Assembly (NCBI GenBank): GCA_002426795.1
Contig: DINQ01000020.1
Location: 6,918 to 70,917, forward strand
DNA: 64,000 bases
Source of the DNA: Bacteroidales bacterium UBA5536
GTDB lineage: Bacteria > Bacteroidota > Bacteroidia > Bacteroidales > F082
Direction: 5' to 3'
A program made the position numbers and the translations under genes. Positions 7,924 to 16,991 of the stretch are shown here, one piece after another. Position 1 is the first letter of the stretch. Every line of letters begins with the position of its first letter. Below the pieces are notes generated by a model. The model was not told where the DNA came from, made no database searches, and was given only the letters and a program-made list of their open reading frames with translations.

Positions 7924-9864
7924 CTATTTATAATTACGCTGTTTCACTTCGATAAACTCAAAAACAAGCGGTTCTTTGTGCATTGCAGGTTCGGCGTTTT
8001 CGCCTTTGTATTCCCAGGCTGCCACAAAATTAAATACGTCATCGCTGCGGAGTGCTTCACCTTCGGGCGTCTGGTATTCTTCGCGGAAGTGACCGCCACA
8101 CGACTCGTTACGCATCAGTGCGTCGCGGGCCATGAGTTCGCCCAGTTCCAGGTAGTCGGCTACGCGGATGGCTTTTTCCAGTTCAGGGTTCACCATCTGG
8201 TTTGTGCCAGGCACTTTCACATTCTTCCAGAAATCGGCACGCAACTCCTGAATGTCTTTGATGGCTTTTTCAAGGCCTTCCTTGTTGCGGGCCATGCCCA
8301 CAAAGTCCCACATGATCAGACCCAGTTTGCGGTGGAAGCTGTCGACTGTTTCTTTTCCATTCACCGCCAGCAGCTTTTCAATCTGGCTCAACGCCTCCTT
8401 CTCAGCCTGCTCAAACTCGGGTAGTTCAGTGCTGATGCGCGGCACCTGGATTTGATCGGCCAGGTAATTCTGAATGGTGTAGGGCAGCACAAAATAGCCG
8501 TCCGAAAGTCCCTGCATCAGGGCAGAAGCACCCAGGCGGTTAGCACCGTGATCTGAGAAGTTGGCTTCGCCTGCGGCGAAAAGACCCGGAATGGTGGTCT
8601 GCAATTCGTAATCGACCCAGATGCCTCCCATGGTGTAATGCACGGCAGGATAGATCATCATCGGTGTTTCGTAAGGATTTTCATCCACAATTTTTTCATA
8701 CATCTGGAAGAGGTTGCCGTAGCGGGCCTCAATCACATGTTTGCCCAGACGTTTGATGGCATCGGCAAAGTCGAGGTACACAGCCAATCCGGTCGAGCCT
8801 ACACCAAAGCCTGCATCGCAGCGTTCTTTGGCAGCACGTGAGGCCACGTCGCGGGGCACCAGGTTACCAAAGGCCGGATAGCGGCGCTCGAGGTAGTAGT
8901 CGCGGCGGTCTTCGCCAAGCTCGGTAGGTTTGAGCTGTCCTTTCTGAATCTTCTCGGCATCTTCCTTAAACTTGGGCACCCAGATACGGCCGTCGTTGCG
9001 CAAGCTCTCGCTCATCAGCGTTAGTTTCGACTGATAGGCACCATGAACTGGGATACAGGTCGGGTGAATCTGTGTGAAGCTCGGGTTTCCGAAGAAAGCA
9101 CCTTTTTTGTAGGCCTTCCATGCGGCACTTCCGTTGGATGCCATGGCATTGGTCGACAAGAAGAACACATTGCCATAACCGCCTGTGGCCAGCACCACTG
9201 CATGGGCTGAATGACGTTCGATCTTACCGCTGATGAGGTCGCGGGTGATCACACCACGTGCGCGGCCATCCACCAGCACGAAGTCAAGTATTTCGCTGCG
9301 TGTGTGCATCTTCACGCTGCCTTTGGCAATTTCTTTGCTCAGGGCACTGTAGGCGCCCAACAGGAGTTGTTGTCCGGTTTGGCCACGGGCGTAAAACGTA
9401 CGCGAAACCTGCGCGCCTCCAAATGAACGGTTGTCGAGCAATCCGCCATATTCACGGGCAAAGGGAACACCCTGGGCCACGCATTGATCGATGATGTTGT
9501 TGCTAACTTCAGCCAGGCGGTAGACATTGGCCTCGCGTGAGCGATAGTCGCCACCTTTGATGGTGTCGTAAAACAAACGGTAAATGCTGTCGCCATCGTT
9601 CGGGTAGTTTTTGGCTGCGTTGATACCACCTTGTGCGGCGATACTGTGCGCGCGACGGGGGCTGTCGTGAATACCAAAAGCTTTGACGTTAAACCCCAGT
9701 TCGCCAAAGCTGGCTGCTGCTGAGGCACCGGCAAGACCTGTCCCGATCACGATGATGTCGAGGCGGCGTTTGTTGGCCGGGTTTACAAGATTCTGATGGG
9801 CTTTATAATTGGTCCATTTTTCTGCGAGCGGACCCTGCGGTATCTTTGCGTCTAATTTAACCAT
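7924..9864 (-). CDS. sdhA: Succinate dehydrogenase/fumarate reductase flavoprotein subunit
   Basis: The catalytic subunit interconverts succinate and fumarate using covalently bound FAD. The product is 646 residues. It has the dinucleotide-binding GTGLAG at 41-46 and the flavinylation histidine His73 in [13 protein letters not shown]. The [11 protein letters not shown] segment and the C-terminal capping and helical domains ([11 protein letters not shown]) are also present. It sits between sdhC (13-nt gap) and sdhB, so the order is sdhC-sdhA-sdhB as in other Bacteroidota with a type B complex. Its role may be respiratory succinate oxidation or fumarate respiration, depending on lifestyle. Confidence 0.97.
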   Translation of the reverse strand: MVKLDAKIPQGPLAEKWTNYKAHQNLVNPANKRRLDIIVIGTGLAGASAAASFGELGFNVKAFGIHDSPRRAHSIAAQGGINAAKNYPNDGDSIYRLFYDTIKGGDYRSREANVYRLAEVSNNIIDQCVAQGVPFAREYGGLLDNRSFGGAQVSRTFYARGQTGQQLLLGAYSALSKEIAKGSVKMHTRSEILDFVLVDGRARGVITRDLISGKIERHSAHAVVLATGGYGNVFFLSTNAMASNGSAAWKAYKKGAFFGNPSFTQIHPTCIPVHGAYQSKLTLMSESLRNDGRIWVPKFKEDAEKIQKGQLKPTELGEDRRDYYLERRYPAFGNLVPRDVASRAAKERCDAGFGVGSTGLAVYLDFADAIKRLGKHVIEARYGNLFQMYEKIVDENPYETPMMIYPAVHYTMGGIWVDYELQTTIPGLFAAGEANFSDHGANRLGASALMQGLSDGYFVLPYTIQNYLADQIQVPRISTELPEFEQAEKEALSQIEKLLAVNGKETVDSFHRKLGLIMWDFVGMARNKEGLEKAIKDIQELRADFWKNVKVPGTNQMVNPELEKAIRVADYLELGELMARDALMRNESCGGHFREEYQTPEGEALRSDDVFNFVAAWEYKGENAEPAMHKEPLVFEFIEVKQRNYK

Positions 9865-9876
9865 ATCTGTAAAGGC

Positions 9877-10542
9877 TTAGGAAAAATAAATAACCAGAGG
9901 AATAGAAATGAAACCCAATGTAATGGCTACCGAAAACAGGGTTCCAAACAGCTTGATGAAAGGCGTGTAGCGCGAGTGGTTCAGGCCAAGCGACTGAAAT
10001 GCCGACTGGAAGCCGTGATCGAGGTGGAAGCCCAGCAACAGAATGGCCACGACATAAAAGATAACGTAGGCACCATCCTGAAAAAGATTGACAACCAACA
10101 TTCCCAAATCTTCGTAGGTAGCTCCTGAAGGATAAGTAAGCGCCTCAACGTGCCCAAACTTGGCCTTGACGAAGAAGTTGGCAAAGTGAATGATCAGAAA
10201 GATGAACACAATGGCTCCAGTATGGATCATAAACTTTGAAAAATAAGACTGCTCCGAAGAACCTTTCTTTTCGTAACGCACCGGCCGTGCCATCCAGTTT
10301 TGGATTTGCAACACCAGCCCGAAGATGATGTGCAGGATAAAACCAAAAAACAGCACATACTGAAAGGTCTGAATCAGAGGATTCGTCGCCATAAAATGCG
10401 CTGCTTCATTGAACAATTCCCGCGTGGGATCGAACAAAATCAATAAATTGATCAAGAGGTGTACTACCAAAAAGCTGGTAAGGAATAGTCCTGCCAGCGA
10501 CATCACGATCTTTTTGGTAACGGATGAATACTTTAAACTCAT
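9877..10542 (-). CDS. sdhC: Succinate dehydrogenase/fumarate reductase cytochrome b subunit
   Basis: This membrane anchor binds haem b and the quinone. The 221-residue product has five hydrophobic segments: LAGLFLTSFLVVHLLINLLILF, YVLFFGFILHIIFGLVL, GAIVFIFLIIHFANFFV, VIFYVVAILLLGFHL and the C-terminal SVAITLGFISIPLVIYF. Histidines fall inside or next to these segments (VVHLLI, FILHII, LIIHFA, GFHLDHGF), fitting the di-haem type B membrane subunit. It is the first gene of the sdhCAB operon. A TTTG/TAnnTTTG-type promoter match lies just upstream. Confidence 0.93.
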   Translation of the reverse strand: MSLKYSSVTKKIVMSLAGLFLTSFLVVHLLINLLILFDPTRELFNEAAHFMATNPLIQTFQYVLFFGFILHIIFGLVLQIQNWMARPVRYEKKGSSEQSYFSKFMIHTGAIVFIFLIIHFANFFVKAKFGHVEALTYPSGATYEDLGMLVVNLFQDGAYVIFYVVAILLLGFHLDHGFQSAFQSLGLNHSRYTPFIKLFGTLFSVAITLGFISIPLVIYFS

Positions 10543-10564
10543 AATGCTTTGCTTAGTTTGAAAA

Positions 10565-10595
10565 CAAATGGAACACTATTTAATACAGGATCAAA
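10565..10595 (-). promoter_or_regulatory. Candidate sigma-ABfr promoter of sdhCAB
   Basis: Read on the minus strand, TTTG (10595-10592) and TCCATTTG (10572-10565) are 19 nt apart. This fits the Bacteroidota pattern TTTG-N19-21-TAnnTTTG with one mismatch in the -7 box. It lies 23 nt upstream of the sdhC start codon. Confidence 0.45.
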
Positions 10596-10715
10596 CATCA
10601 AAAAAAATTATCTTTGTGCTGTTGAGCTAACAAATGTAAGGATATATTTCCTTTATTAAATATGAATTTGTTTCGATCTGTTTATTTAGATTGATTCTAC
10701 TTTAAGCCTTATTTC

Positions 10716-12005
10716 ATGCGTTACGATCCGATTCAGAACAGTTTTTTTTCGCAAAACCGCGAACGCCTGATGGCGCTGATGCCAGAGAACAGCATGGCCG
10801 TGATGAAATCGGCAGAAAAGATGCCTCGCAATGGCGACCAGTTTTTTCCGTTCAGGCAGCAAAGTGATTTTTTCTACCTCACGGGAATCGAATCAGACAA
10901 TTGCAGCCTGATTCTGTTTCCTGATTGTCCGGTAAAGGAGCTCAGGCAGGTGCTTTTTATCGAGGCATACAGTGCCATAAAAGCAACATGGGATGGCCAT
11001 ATGCTGAGCGCCGATGAAGCAAAAGAAATCGCTGGTATCGAAACGGTGCGCACCACCGATCAGTTTGAAGCGGTGTTGCGTGAGTTGATGAACTATGCCA
11101 GGGCGGTTTACCTCAACCTGAACGAATATCCGAAATTCAGCACCGAAGTGCCCATGGCTCAACAACGCTTTGCGGCTAGCATCCGAAAGCAATATCCGCT
11201 GCATACCTACCTGCGTATGGCACCGCTGCTCGAAGGACTTCGGGTGCGCAAGAGCCAGACCGAAGTGAGCCTGCTCCAAAAAGCCTGCGATATCACAGGT
11301 CTTGCCTTCAACAAGGTGATGCAGCAAACGCGCCCAGGACGCTTTGAATATGAGATACAGGCCGAGATCGAGTATGTTTTTACCAACCAAAGAGCCAACG
11401 GCCATGGCTATTACCCTATTGTAGCCGGAGGCGCCAATAGCTGCACCCTGCACTACTCGGCCAACGACCAGCTGTTACAGGGTGGTGATTTGCTGCTGCT
11501 CGATTTTGGTGCTGAGTATGCCAACTACAGCGCCGACCTCAGCAGGACCATTCCGGTGAACGGGAAGTTTTCAAAACGTCAGCGTGCTTGTTACGATGCC
11601 GTTTTGCGTGTGTTTAAGGAGGCGGTGAAGCTATACGTGCCTGGCAGCACCATCGATCAGATCAACAAGGCTGTGTGGGAAATGATGGAAAAAGAAATGA
11701 TAGGGCTTGGGTTGTTTACAGCAGATGAGGTAAAAAAACAGAAGCCCGAAAACCCGCTTTACCGAAAATACCTGATGCATGGGGTGGCACACCACATTGG
11801 GCTCGACGTGCACGATGTGGGTCTGAAGCATACGCCACTTGCGCCGGGCATGATCCTTACCTGCGAGCCGGGTATTTATATCCGGGAAGAGAAAATCGGC
11901 ATCCGGATCGAAAACGACATACTGGTTACTGAGGGCGATCCGGTCGATTTAATGGCCCGCATCCCGATTGAGGCCGAAGAGATTGAGGCGATAATGAACC
12001 AATAG
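10716..12005 (+). CDS. pepP: Aminopeptidase P family metallopeptidase (first of two adjacent paralogues)
   Basis: It belongs to the M24B family, which releases the N-terminal residue from peptides with proline in second position, using two metal ions. The 429-residue product has the N-terminal aminopeptidase P domain and the C-terminal pita-bread catalytic domain. The five ligands are visible: Asp in LLLLDFGAEY, Asp in SADLSRT, His in HGVAHHIGLDVHD, Glu in TCEPGIYI and Glu in RIENDILV. No signal peptide is seen, so it should be cytoplasmic. It is transcribed divergently from sdhCAB and is 27 nt upstream of a second M24B gene. The two share the fold but are clearly different in sequence, so the duplication is old. 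Confidence 0.93.
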   Translation: MRYDPIQNSFFSQNRERLMALMPENSMAVMKSAEKMPRNGDQFFPFRQQSDFFYLTGIESDNCSLILFPDCPVKELRQVLFIEAYSAIKATWDGHMLSADEAKEIAGIETVRTTDQFEAVLRELMNYARAVYLNLNEYPKFSTEVPMAQQRFAASIRKQYPLHTYLRMAPLLEGLRVRKSQTEVSLLQKACDITGLAFNKVMQQTRPGRFEYEIQAEIEYVFTNQRANGHGYYPIVAGGANSCTLHYSANDQLLQGGDLLLLDFGAEYANYSADLSRTIPVNGKFSKRQRACYDAVLRVFKEAVKLYVPGSTIDQINKAVWEMMEKEMIGLGLFTADEVKKQKPENPLYRKYLMHGVAHHIGLDVHDVGLKHTPLAPGMILTCEPGIYIREEKIGIRIENDILVTEGDPVDLMARIPIEAEEIEAIMNQ

Positions 12006-12032
12006 TTAAGTTTATCCTATAAAATATCATCT

Positions 12033-13454
12033 ATGTTTGCAAAAGAAGTTTATTCCGAACGCCGCAGCAGGCTCAAGAAAGAAATCAACAAAGGCGTAGC
12101 CCTTTTCATGGCCAACCATGAAGCAGCCTTTAACTACCCGGCTAACACCTATTCTTACCGGCAGGACAGCCACTTTTCCTATTTCTTCGGGTTGAATCAT
12201 CCCGGTTTTGCCGGTCTGATTGATTTCGAAAGCGGAAAAGAAATCCTGTTTGGCGACAATGTCGAAATTGATGACATTATCTGGATGGGTCCTCAGCCAT
12301 CGGTTGAAGACCAGGCTGCAAAAGTGGGCATTACCGAAACATATGCCTTTGAAAAACTGGCCCATTACATCAGCAAAGCGCTTGAGCAGGGCCGCAAGGT
12401 ACATTATTTGCCACCTTACCGCGGTGCCATGATGATTGCACTTGGTCAGATGCTGGGCATCAATCCATCTGAGGTAAAATCGCACGCCAGTGTCGAACTG
12501 ATCAAGGCCGTTGTAAAACTTAAAGAAATCAAGGATGCACTCGAAGTGGCCGAGATTGAAAAAGCCATCGATATTGCCTATCTGATGCATACCACCGGTA
12601 TGAAAATGGCCAAACCGGGCATCACCGAGCAGGAAATTGCCGGAACGATCGAAGGCATTGCCCTGGCACATGGCGGACCGGTTTCATTTCCGATCATCCT
12701 GAGTGTCGACGGGCAAACACTGCACAACCACAACCACCACAACGTGCTGAAAGAAGGCCGCATGATGGTGATTGATGCAGGTACCGAGACTCAATCACTT
12801 TATGCCAGCGACATTACGAGGACTGTTCCGGTTGGAGGTAAATTTAACCAGCGCCAAAAAGAAGTCTACGAGATCGTGCTGAAAGCCAATGTAGACAGCA
12901 TCGCTGCCATCAAACCGGGTGTGGAGTACCGCGAGATGCACCTTTTGGCAGCAAAAGTCATTACACAGGGACTTACCAGCCTCGGCCTGATGAAAGGCAA
13001 AGCCGATGATGCAGTGGCTGCAGGAGCACATACACTGTTTTTCCCACATGGCCTTGGCCATATGATGGGCATGGATGTGCACGACCTCGAAGGTCTTGGC
13101 GAAAACTACGTGGGCTATGACGAACAGACCAAACGCTCGACGCAGTTTGGCACCGCATACCTGCGTCTGGGCAAGAAATTGAAACCAGGTTTTGTGCTTA
13201 CCGACGAACCGGGTATCTACTTCATTCCTGCACTCATCGATAAATTCAGGGCCGAAGGTCTTTTCAAGGATTTCATCAACTACGACAAGGTAGAAACCTA
13301 CAAAGACTTTGGTGGCATCCGCATCGAAGATGATATTCTGGTCACTGAAAGTGGCTATCGTGTACTCGGAAAACCTATCCCGAAAACAGTGGCTGAAGTG
13401 GAAGAAACTGCGGCCCAAAAACGTGAATGGCTGAAAATGCCGGGCGTGTTTTAA
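12033..13454 (+). CDS. Aminopeptidase P family metallopeptidase (second paralogue)
   Basis: This second M24B enzyme has 473 residues with a complete catalytic domain. Metal ligands appear as Asp in MVIDAGTET, Asp in YASDITRT, His in HGLGHMMGMDVHD, Glu in TDEPGIYF and Glu in RIEDDILV. A longer linker after VHDLEGLGENY and before the last two ligands distinguishes it from its neighbour and resembles the Bacteroidota Xaa-Pro aminopeptidase group. It starts 27 nt after the first paralogue, so they are probably cotranscribed. They probably differ in peptide length or N-terminal preference. The gene is followed by a strong hairpin terminator. Confidence 0.92.
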   Translation: MFAKEVYSERRSRLKKEINKGVALFMANHEAAFNYPANTYSYRQDSHFSYFFGLNHPGFAGLIDFESGKEILFGDNVEIDDIIWMGPQPSVEDQAAKVGITETYAFEKLAHYISKALEQGRKVHYLPPYRGAMMIALGQMLGINPSEVKSHASVELIKAVVKLKEIKDALEVAEIEKAIDIAYLMHTTGMKMAKPGITEQEIAGTIEGIALAHGGPVSFPIILSVDGQTLHNHNHHNVLKEGRMMVIDAGTETQSLYASDITRTVPVGGKFNQRQKEVYEIVLKANVDSIAAIKPGVEYREMHLLAAKVITQGLTSLGLMKGKADDAVAAGAHTLFFPHGLGHMMGMDVHDLEGLGENYVGYDEQTKRSTQFGTAYLRLGKKLKPGFVLTDEPGIYFIPALIDKFRAEGLFKDFINYDKVETYKDFGGIRIEDDILVTESGYRVLGKPIPKTVAEVEETAAQKREWLKMPGVF

Positions 13455-13474
13455 GACCGAAAAATAACTGACTC

Positions 13475-13505
13475 AAAGGCTGTTCTCATGGTGGGAGCAG
13501 CCTTT
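13475..13505 (+). terminator. Rho-independent terminator after the aminopeptidase pair
   Basis: The stem AAAGGCTG/CAGCCTTT is extended by partial pairing of TTCTC with GGGAG. It is followed by CTGTTTTT, 21 nt past the stop codon. Confidence 0.75.
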
Positions 13506-13573
13506 CTGTTTTTGGCAAGGGAATGTCTTGAAAAATTCTCATTACATTTGGTCGTCAAATTGCATTGAGAACG

Positions 13574-14383
13574 ATGAAAACGATACAATTCAATCAAAAG
13601 CAGATAGCCTACTCCAAAGAAGGAAGCGGACATTGTCTGGTGCTCCTGCATGGTTTTCCGATGGACAGCAGGGTGTGGAATGGCTTCAGGCGTGAGCTTG
13701 CCTCCGCTTTTTGTGTCATCACCCCTGATTTGCCGGGTCTTGGCAGATCAGAAATGATCGAAAAACGCCACGATATGTCTTTAATGGCCGATGTGGTGGC
13801 TGCCATTCTGAAAGCCGAGCAGGTGAGCAGTTGTGTGATGGTGGGCCATTCGATGGGAGGCTATGTGGCGCTGGCTTTTGCCAAAAGCTACCCGCAGCTG
13901 TTGAGTGGATTTGTGCTTTTTCATTCGCATGCCACTGCCGATGACGATGTCACGCGCGAAAACCGAAACAAAGCCATCCTTGCCGTTATTCAGGACAGGA
14001 AAACTTTTGTGTCGGACTTCATCGACGGACTTTTTGAACCGGCCTTCTACAACAACCACCGGATTGAATGTGATGCGGTTAAGTCTATTGCGCTGAGTCA
14101 GTCAGAAGACGCCATTGTGGCGGCTTTGGCGGGCATGCGCGAACGCGACAGCCATATCGAACTGCTGACAAAGGTGAAGGTGCCCGTTTTGTTTATACTG
14201 GGTAAAAACGACAGCCGCATGCCAGTGGTCAAAATCATGGCGCAGGCCGGATTGCCGGCTCATGCCGAACTGATGATGCTCGATGGTGTAGGCCATATGG
14301 GATTTCTCGAAGCCAGACTGGCGACCCGCCATGCCATTGCATCCTTTGCCGAGCGGTGTTATCTGCTCCGCAGTGCTCAATAA
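13574..14383 (+). CDS. Alpha/beta hydrolase
   Basis: This is a 269-residue single-domain hydrolase without a signal peptide. The catalytic triad is readable: Ser in the elbow VGHSMGGY, Asp in GKNDSRMPV and His in GVGHMGFLEA. The oxyanion HGFPMDSRVW motif follows the first strand. This layout fits the esterase/haloperoxidase-like group of alpha/beta hydrolases, but the substrate cannot be named. I chose the ATG at 13574 (MKTIQFNQ) over the in-frame TTG at 13565. It stands alone between two terminator or promoter regions and is not obviously linked to the adenylate kinase downstream. Confidence 0.85.
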   Translation: MKTIQFNQKQIAYSKEGSGHCLVLLHGFPMDSRVWNGFRRELASAFCVITPDLPGLGRSEMIEKRHDMSLMADVVAAILKAEQVSSCVMVGHSMGGYVALAFAKSYPQLLSGFVLFHSHATADDDVTRENRNKAILAVIQDRKTFVSDFIDGLFEPAFYNNHRIECDAVKSIALSQSEDAIVAALAGMRERDSHIELLTKVKVPVLFILGKNDSRMPVVKIMAQAGLPAHAELMMLDGVGHMGFLEARLATRHAIASFAERCYLLRSAQ

Positions 14384-14610
14384 ATGTAAACAGTCTGATT
14401 ATCGAACCAATCGAAAGAGACCGGATTAGCGTGTAAATACTTCATAATAAGCATTTTGCCCGAAGCTTGTTTTCGTTTGAAAGGCATTTTTTGAGAATGA
14501 AATTCTACTGGTCTTTTCAATCATAAATTTATTTATATTTGTTGGTGTACTGATTCATTATCAGTCGCTTTCGTAGTCTTCTGGAGTTTTCATCATAGAC
14601 CATTCAAGCC
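14384..14610 (+). promoter_or_regulatory. Intergenic region with a -7 promoter match for the adenylate kinase gene
   Basis: TATATTTG at 14534-14541 is a perfect TAnnTTTG box and would start transcription about 65 nt before the ATG at 14611. A TTTG at the right distance upstream is not present. Only TTTT at 14514-14517 is near, with a short spacing. I see no RNA gene here. Confidence 0.4.
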
Positions 14611-15783
14611 ATGTTAAATATCATTCTCTTTGGTCCTCCCGGTGCCGGTAAAGGAACACAGTCAGACCTGCTGATGCAGCGGTATAACCTCAACTACATA
14701 TCAACGGGTGAAGCACTCCGAAAGGAAATCAGTTCGAAAAGTGAGCTGGGTCTCAAGGCAAAAAGCATCATCGAATCGGGAGGTTTGGTGGATGATGAAA
14801 TCATCGTGCAGATCATCGGACAGGCACTCACAAACACAGAAGTTTGTGATGGTTTTTTGTTTGACGGCTTCCCGCGGACCTATGTTCAGGCTTTTATTCT
14901 GGATGGACTTTTTACACGTTTGCAGACCTCACTTTCACGTATTTTCATCCTGGATGTTCCCGATGAGTTGTGTGTGCAGCGTTTGCTTCAGCGGGCAAAA
15001 GAGCAGGATCGCTCCGACGATAAGGCTTCCGTCATTAAAAGAAGGTTGGAGGAATACCACGAAAAAACCTTACCATTGCTCGAGTTTTATAAAGACACGG
15101 ATATCTACACCATGATCGACGGAACCGGAACTGCTGAGGAGGTTTTTAACCGCATCGATGCGCATATCTCCGAGGAGCTCAGCCGCAGGCCGGCCAACAT
15201 CATCATGTTTGGTTATCCGGGTTCGGGCCGCGCCTCTCAGGCGGCGCGCCTTGCAAAGGAATTCAATCTTACGGTGATTTCAACCGGAAAGTTGCTGCAC
15301 GAGGAAGTGAGCAAAAAAGGCCCTTTTTCATCGCAGATTGAACCTTATCTGAATGATGGGTTGTTGGTTCCCGACGAAATTGTGGTGCGCCTGATCGAGC
15401 AGAAACTCAAAGAAATGGATGGCACCACAAGGGGCTATGTGTTCAAAGGCTATCCGCGAACCCTTGTACAGGCTTATATCCTGGATGGCATCCTCAAAAA
15501 ACAGGGTAGTGCCATATCGTGTGTGATAAACCTGAAAGTGCCGGTGTTTGAACTGATCAAGCGGCTGGATGCCCGGGCAAAAACAAAGGAAATGATGCCA
15601 TACGACAGCAAAGCCAGCACCATAGTGGCACGTCTTGAAGAGCATGAACAGCGCACTGAACCTGTTTTGGCATATTACCAACACCACAACCTGGTTGTCG
15701 AAATCGACGGCACCGGTAATACAGATGAAGTGTACCAACGGTTGCATGCGCCTGCCTTGCGCGCCATCAGAAACCTGAAATAG
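14611..15783 (+). CDS. adk: Double-length adenylate kinase: active domain plus degenerate second kinase domain
   Basis: Adenylate kinase catalyses ATP + AMP to 2 ADP in the cytoplasm. Residues 1-190 form a normal short-type enzyme: P-loop GPPGAGKGTQ (8-17, Lys14), NMP-binding DGFPRT (85-90) and RSDDKASVIKRRL carrying the catalytic arginines. Residues 196-390 repeat the whole fold, but the P-loop reads GYPGSGRASQ (201-210, Lys replaced by Arg207) and the NMP motif reads KGYPRT (279-284). The arginine of the RxDD stretch is lost (MMPYDSKAS). The length of 390 is twice the family norm. The second half is probably a non-catalytic or regulatory domain that arose by internal duplication. It is a single frame with no sign of sequencing artefact. 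Genes either side do not suggest a specialised role. Confidence 0.9.
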   Translation: MLNIILFGPPGAGKGTQSDLLMQRYNLNYISTGEALRKEISSKSELGLKAKSIIESGGLVDDEIIVQIIGQALTNTEVCDGFLFDGFPRTYVQAFILDGLFTRLQTSLSRIFILDVPDELCVQRLLQRAKEQDRSDDKASVIKRRLEEYHEKTLPLLEFYKDTDIYTMIDGTGTAEEVFNRIDAHISEELSRRPANIIMFGYPGSGRASQAARLAKEFNLTVISTGKLLHEEVSKKGPFSSQIEPYLNDGLLVPDEIVVRLIEQKLKEMDGTTRGYVFKGYPRTLVQAYILDGILKKQGSAISCVINLKVPVFELIKRLDARAKTKEMMPYDSKASTIVARLEEHEQRTEPVLAYYQHHNLVVEIDGTGNTDEVYQRLHAPALRAIRNLK

Positions 15784-15795
15784 AATACTTCGCAA

Positions 15796-16953
15796 TCAGC
15801 GTTTCATCAATTGTTTCAGAAGCTGTTTATCGTTGATATAAGTAGTTAAGAAGTAATTACCCGCCGGCAAATCAAGAAGGTCGAGAGGGGCTCCATTGCT
15901 GATCATCAGACTTCGCACATAACTTCCATCCTGTGCATATATGTTCGCTTCAAAACTGCCCGTTCTGGCGATTTTTACCTGAAAATGTCCGAAGGATGGA
16001 TTTGGGTAGACTTCGATCAAAGCAGACTCATCTTGCTGATCGAGCCCGATCACCACATCAAGGTTGATGCGGTAGAGTTTTCCCGGACTGCCGGAGCTAC
16101 CTTCCTCGGTCATGTAGAGTTTTCTCTTGTCGAAAAACTGCAATGCTTCAATTTGTCCCTGACCCGTAGAAAAAAAGTATTCTCTTCTGTTGGCACTGAA
16201 AAATCGGTCGCCCACATAATCGGTGAACGAAATGATACGCGTTGCCGTCAAAAGTGCGAGTTCGCCGGTCTGTTGATTGATATCAGCTGAGGTGACGCGT
16301 GCTGCAGCATCGTTGAGTCCCAGGTTGATGCTGTCCATCAGAGCCGCAGTATATTGTCCGGCCACAGCTGGAAGCCGATATAATTTGCACCAACCGTTTT
16401 GGGGTGTGCTTCTGTTTTTGGTGAAAAGATAGATATAGCCATACTTCCATACAATGGCTTCCACATCAAAGTTCCGGTTGCTTTGTGGCGGAGGAAAGGC
16501 TGTTTGGTCTTCAAAAGTATAGTGTATGATCTCTGCGTCCACGGCATTTCCTTCAACCTCGTCTGGATTGGGCAGGATGAGGATTTTCAGGTTACGTCGG
16601 TCGTTGTTGTTGTTGCCACCGTCGCAGATGTAAAGTTTCCCCGAAGGATCGAGCGCCATATCTTCCCAGTCGTTATTTTCGGCATTGCTGATTGTGAGGG
16701 TGCGCAATACATTGCCGCTGCTGTCGATGCAGATAATCTTGTTGGGATTTCCTGAGTCGTTGTGCGACCAGATTCTGTTGGGCTGCGTGACCGCAATACC
16801 CGAACTTTCGAGCAATGCTGAGTTCATTGTGGCTACCGGAACAGCATCGATCGTTAGCTGTTTCTGAGCAAAACTACACATATGATGAGTCAGGCCCAGA
16901 GTGATCATCATCACAAACAGCAGGCTCTTCTTCAGATGAATGCGGTGTTTCAT
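15796..16953 (-). CDS. Secreted beta-propeller-like protein with T9SS C-terminal sorting domain
   Basis: The 385-residue product begins with a signal peptide (basic MKHRIHLKK, then a hydrophobic stretch ending near CSFAQ). The middle part has repeated Asn/Asp/Gly-rich blades such as WSHNDSGNPNKIICID and DWEDMALDPSGKLYICD, similar to NHL or SdiA-regulated propellers. The last about 75 residues form a type A T9SS sorting domain (VYPNPSFGHFQVKI through LPAGNYFLTTYINDKQLLKQLMKR). It is therefore probably exported to the cell surface or medium. It is convergent with the adenylate kinase gene and lies 38 nt downstream of the next gene in its own strand, so it may close that operon. Ligand or enzymatic function is unknown. 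Confidence 0.8.
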   Translation of the reverse strand: MKHRIHLKKSLLFVMMITLGLTHHMCSFAQKQLTIDAVPVATMNSALLESSGIAVTQPNRIWSHNDSGNPNKIICIDSSGNVLRTLTISNAENNDWEDMALDPSGKLYICDGGNNNNDRRNLKILILPNPDEVEGNAVDAEIIHYTFEDQTAFPPPQSNRNFDVEAIVWKYGYIYLFTKNRSTPQNGWCKLYRLPAVAGQYTAALMDSINLGLNDAAARVTSADINQQTGELALLTATRIISFTDYVGDRFFSANRREYFFSTGQGQIEALQFFDKRKLYMTEEGSSGSPGKLYRINLDVVIGLDQQDESALIEVYPNPSFGHFQVKIARTGSFEANIYAQDGSYVRSLMISNGAPLDLLDLPAGNYFLTTYINDKQLLKQLMKR

Positions 16954-16991
16954 TTTTGTTGGATTAATCTGCCCGCAGGGCAGGGTTGTGG

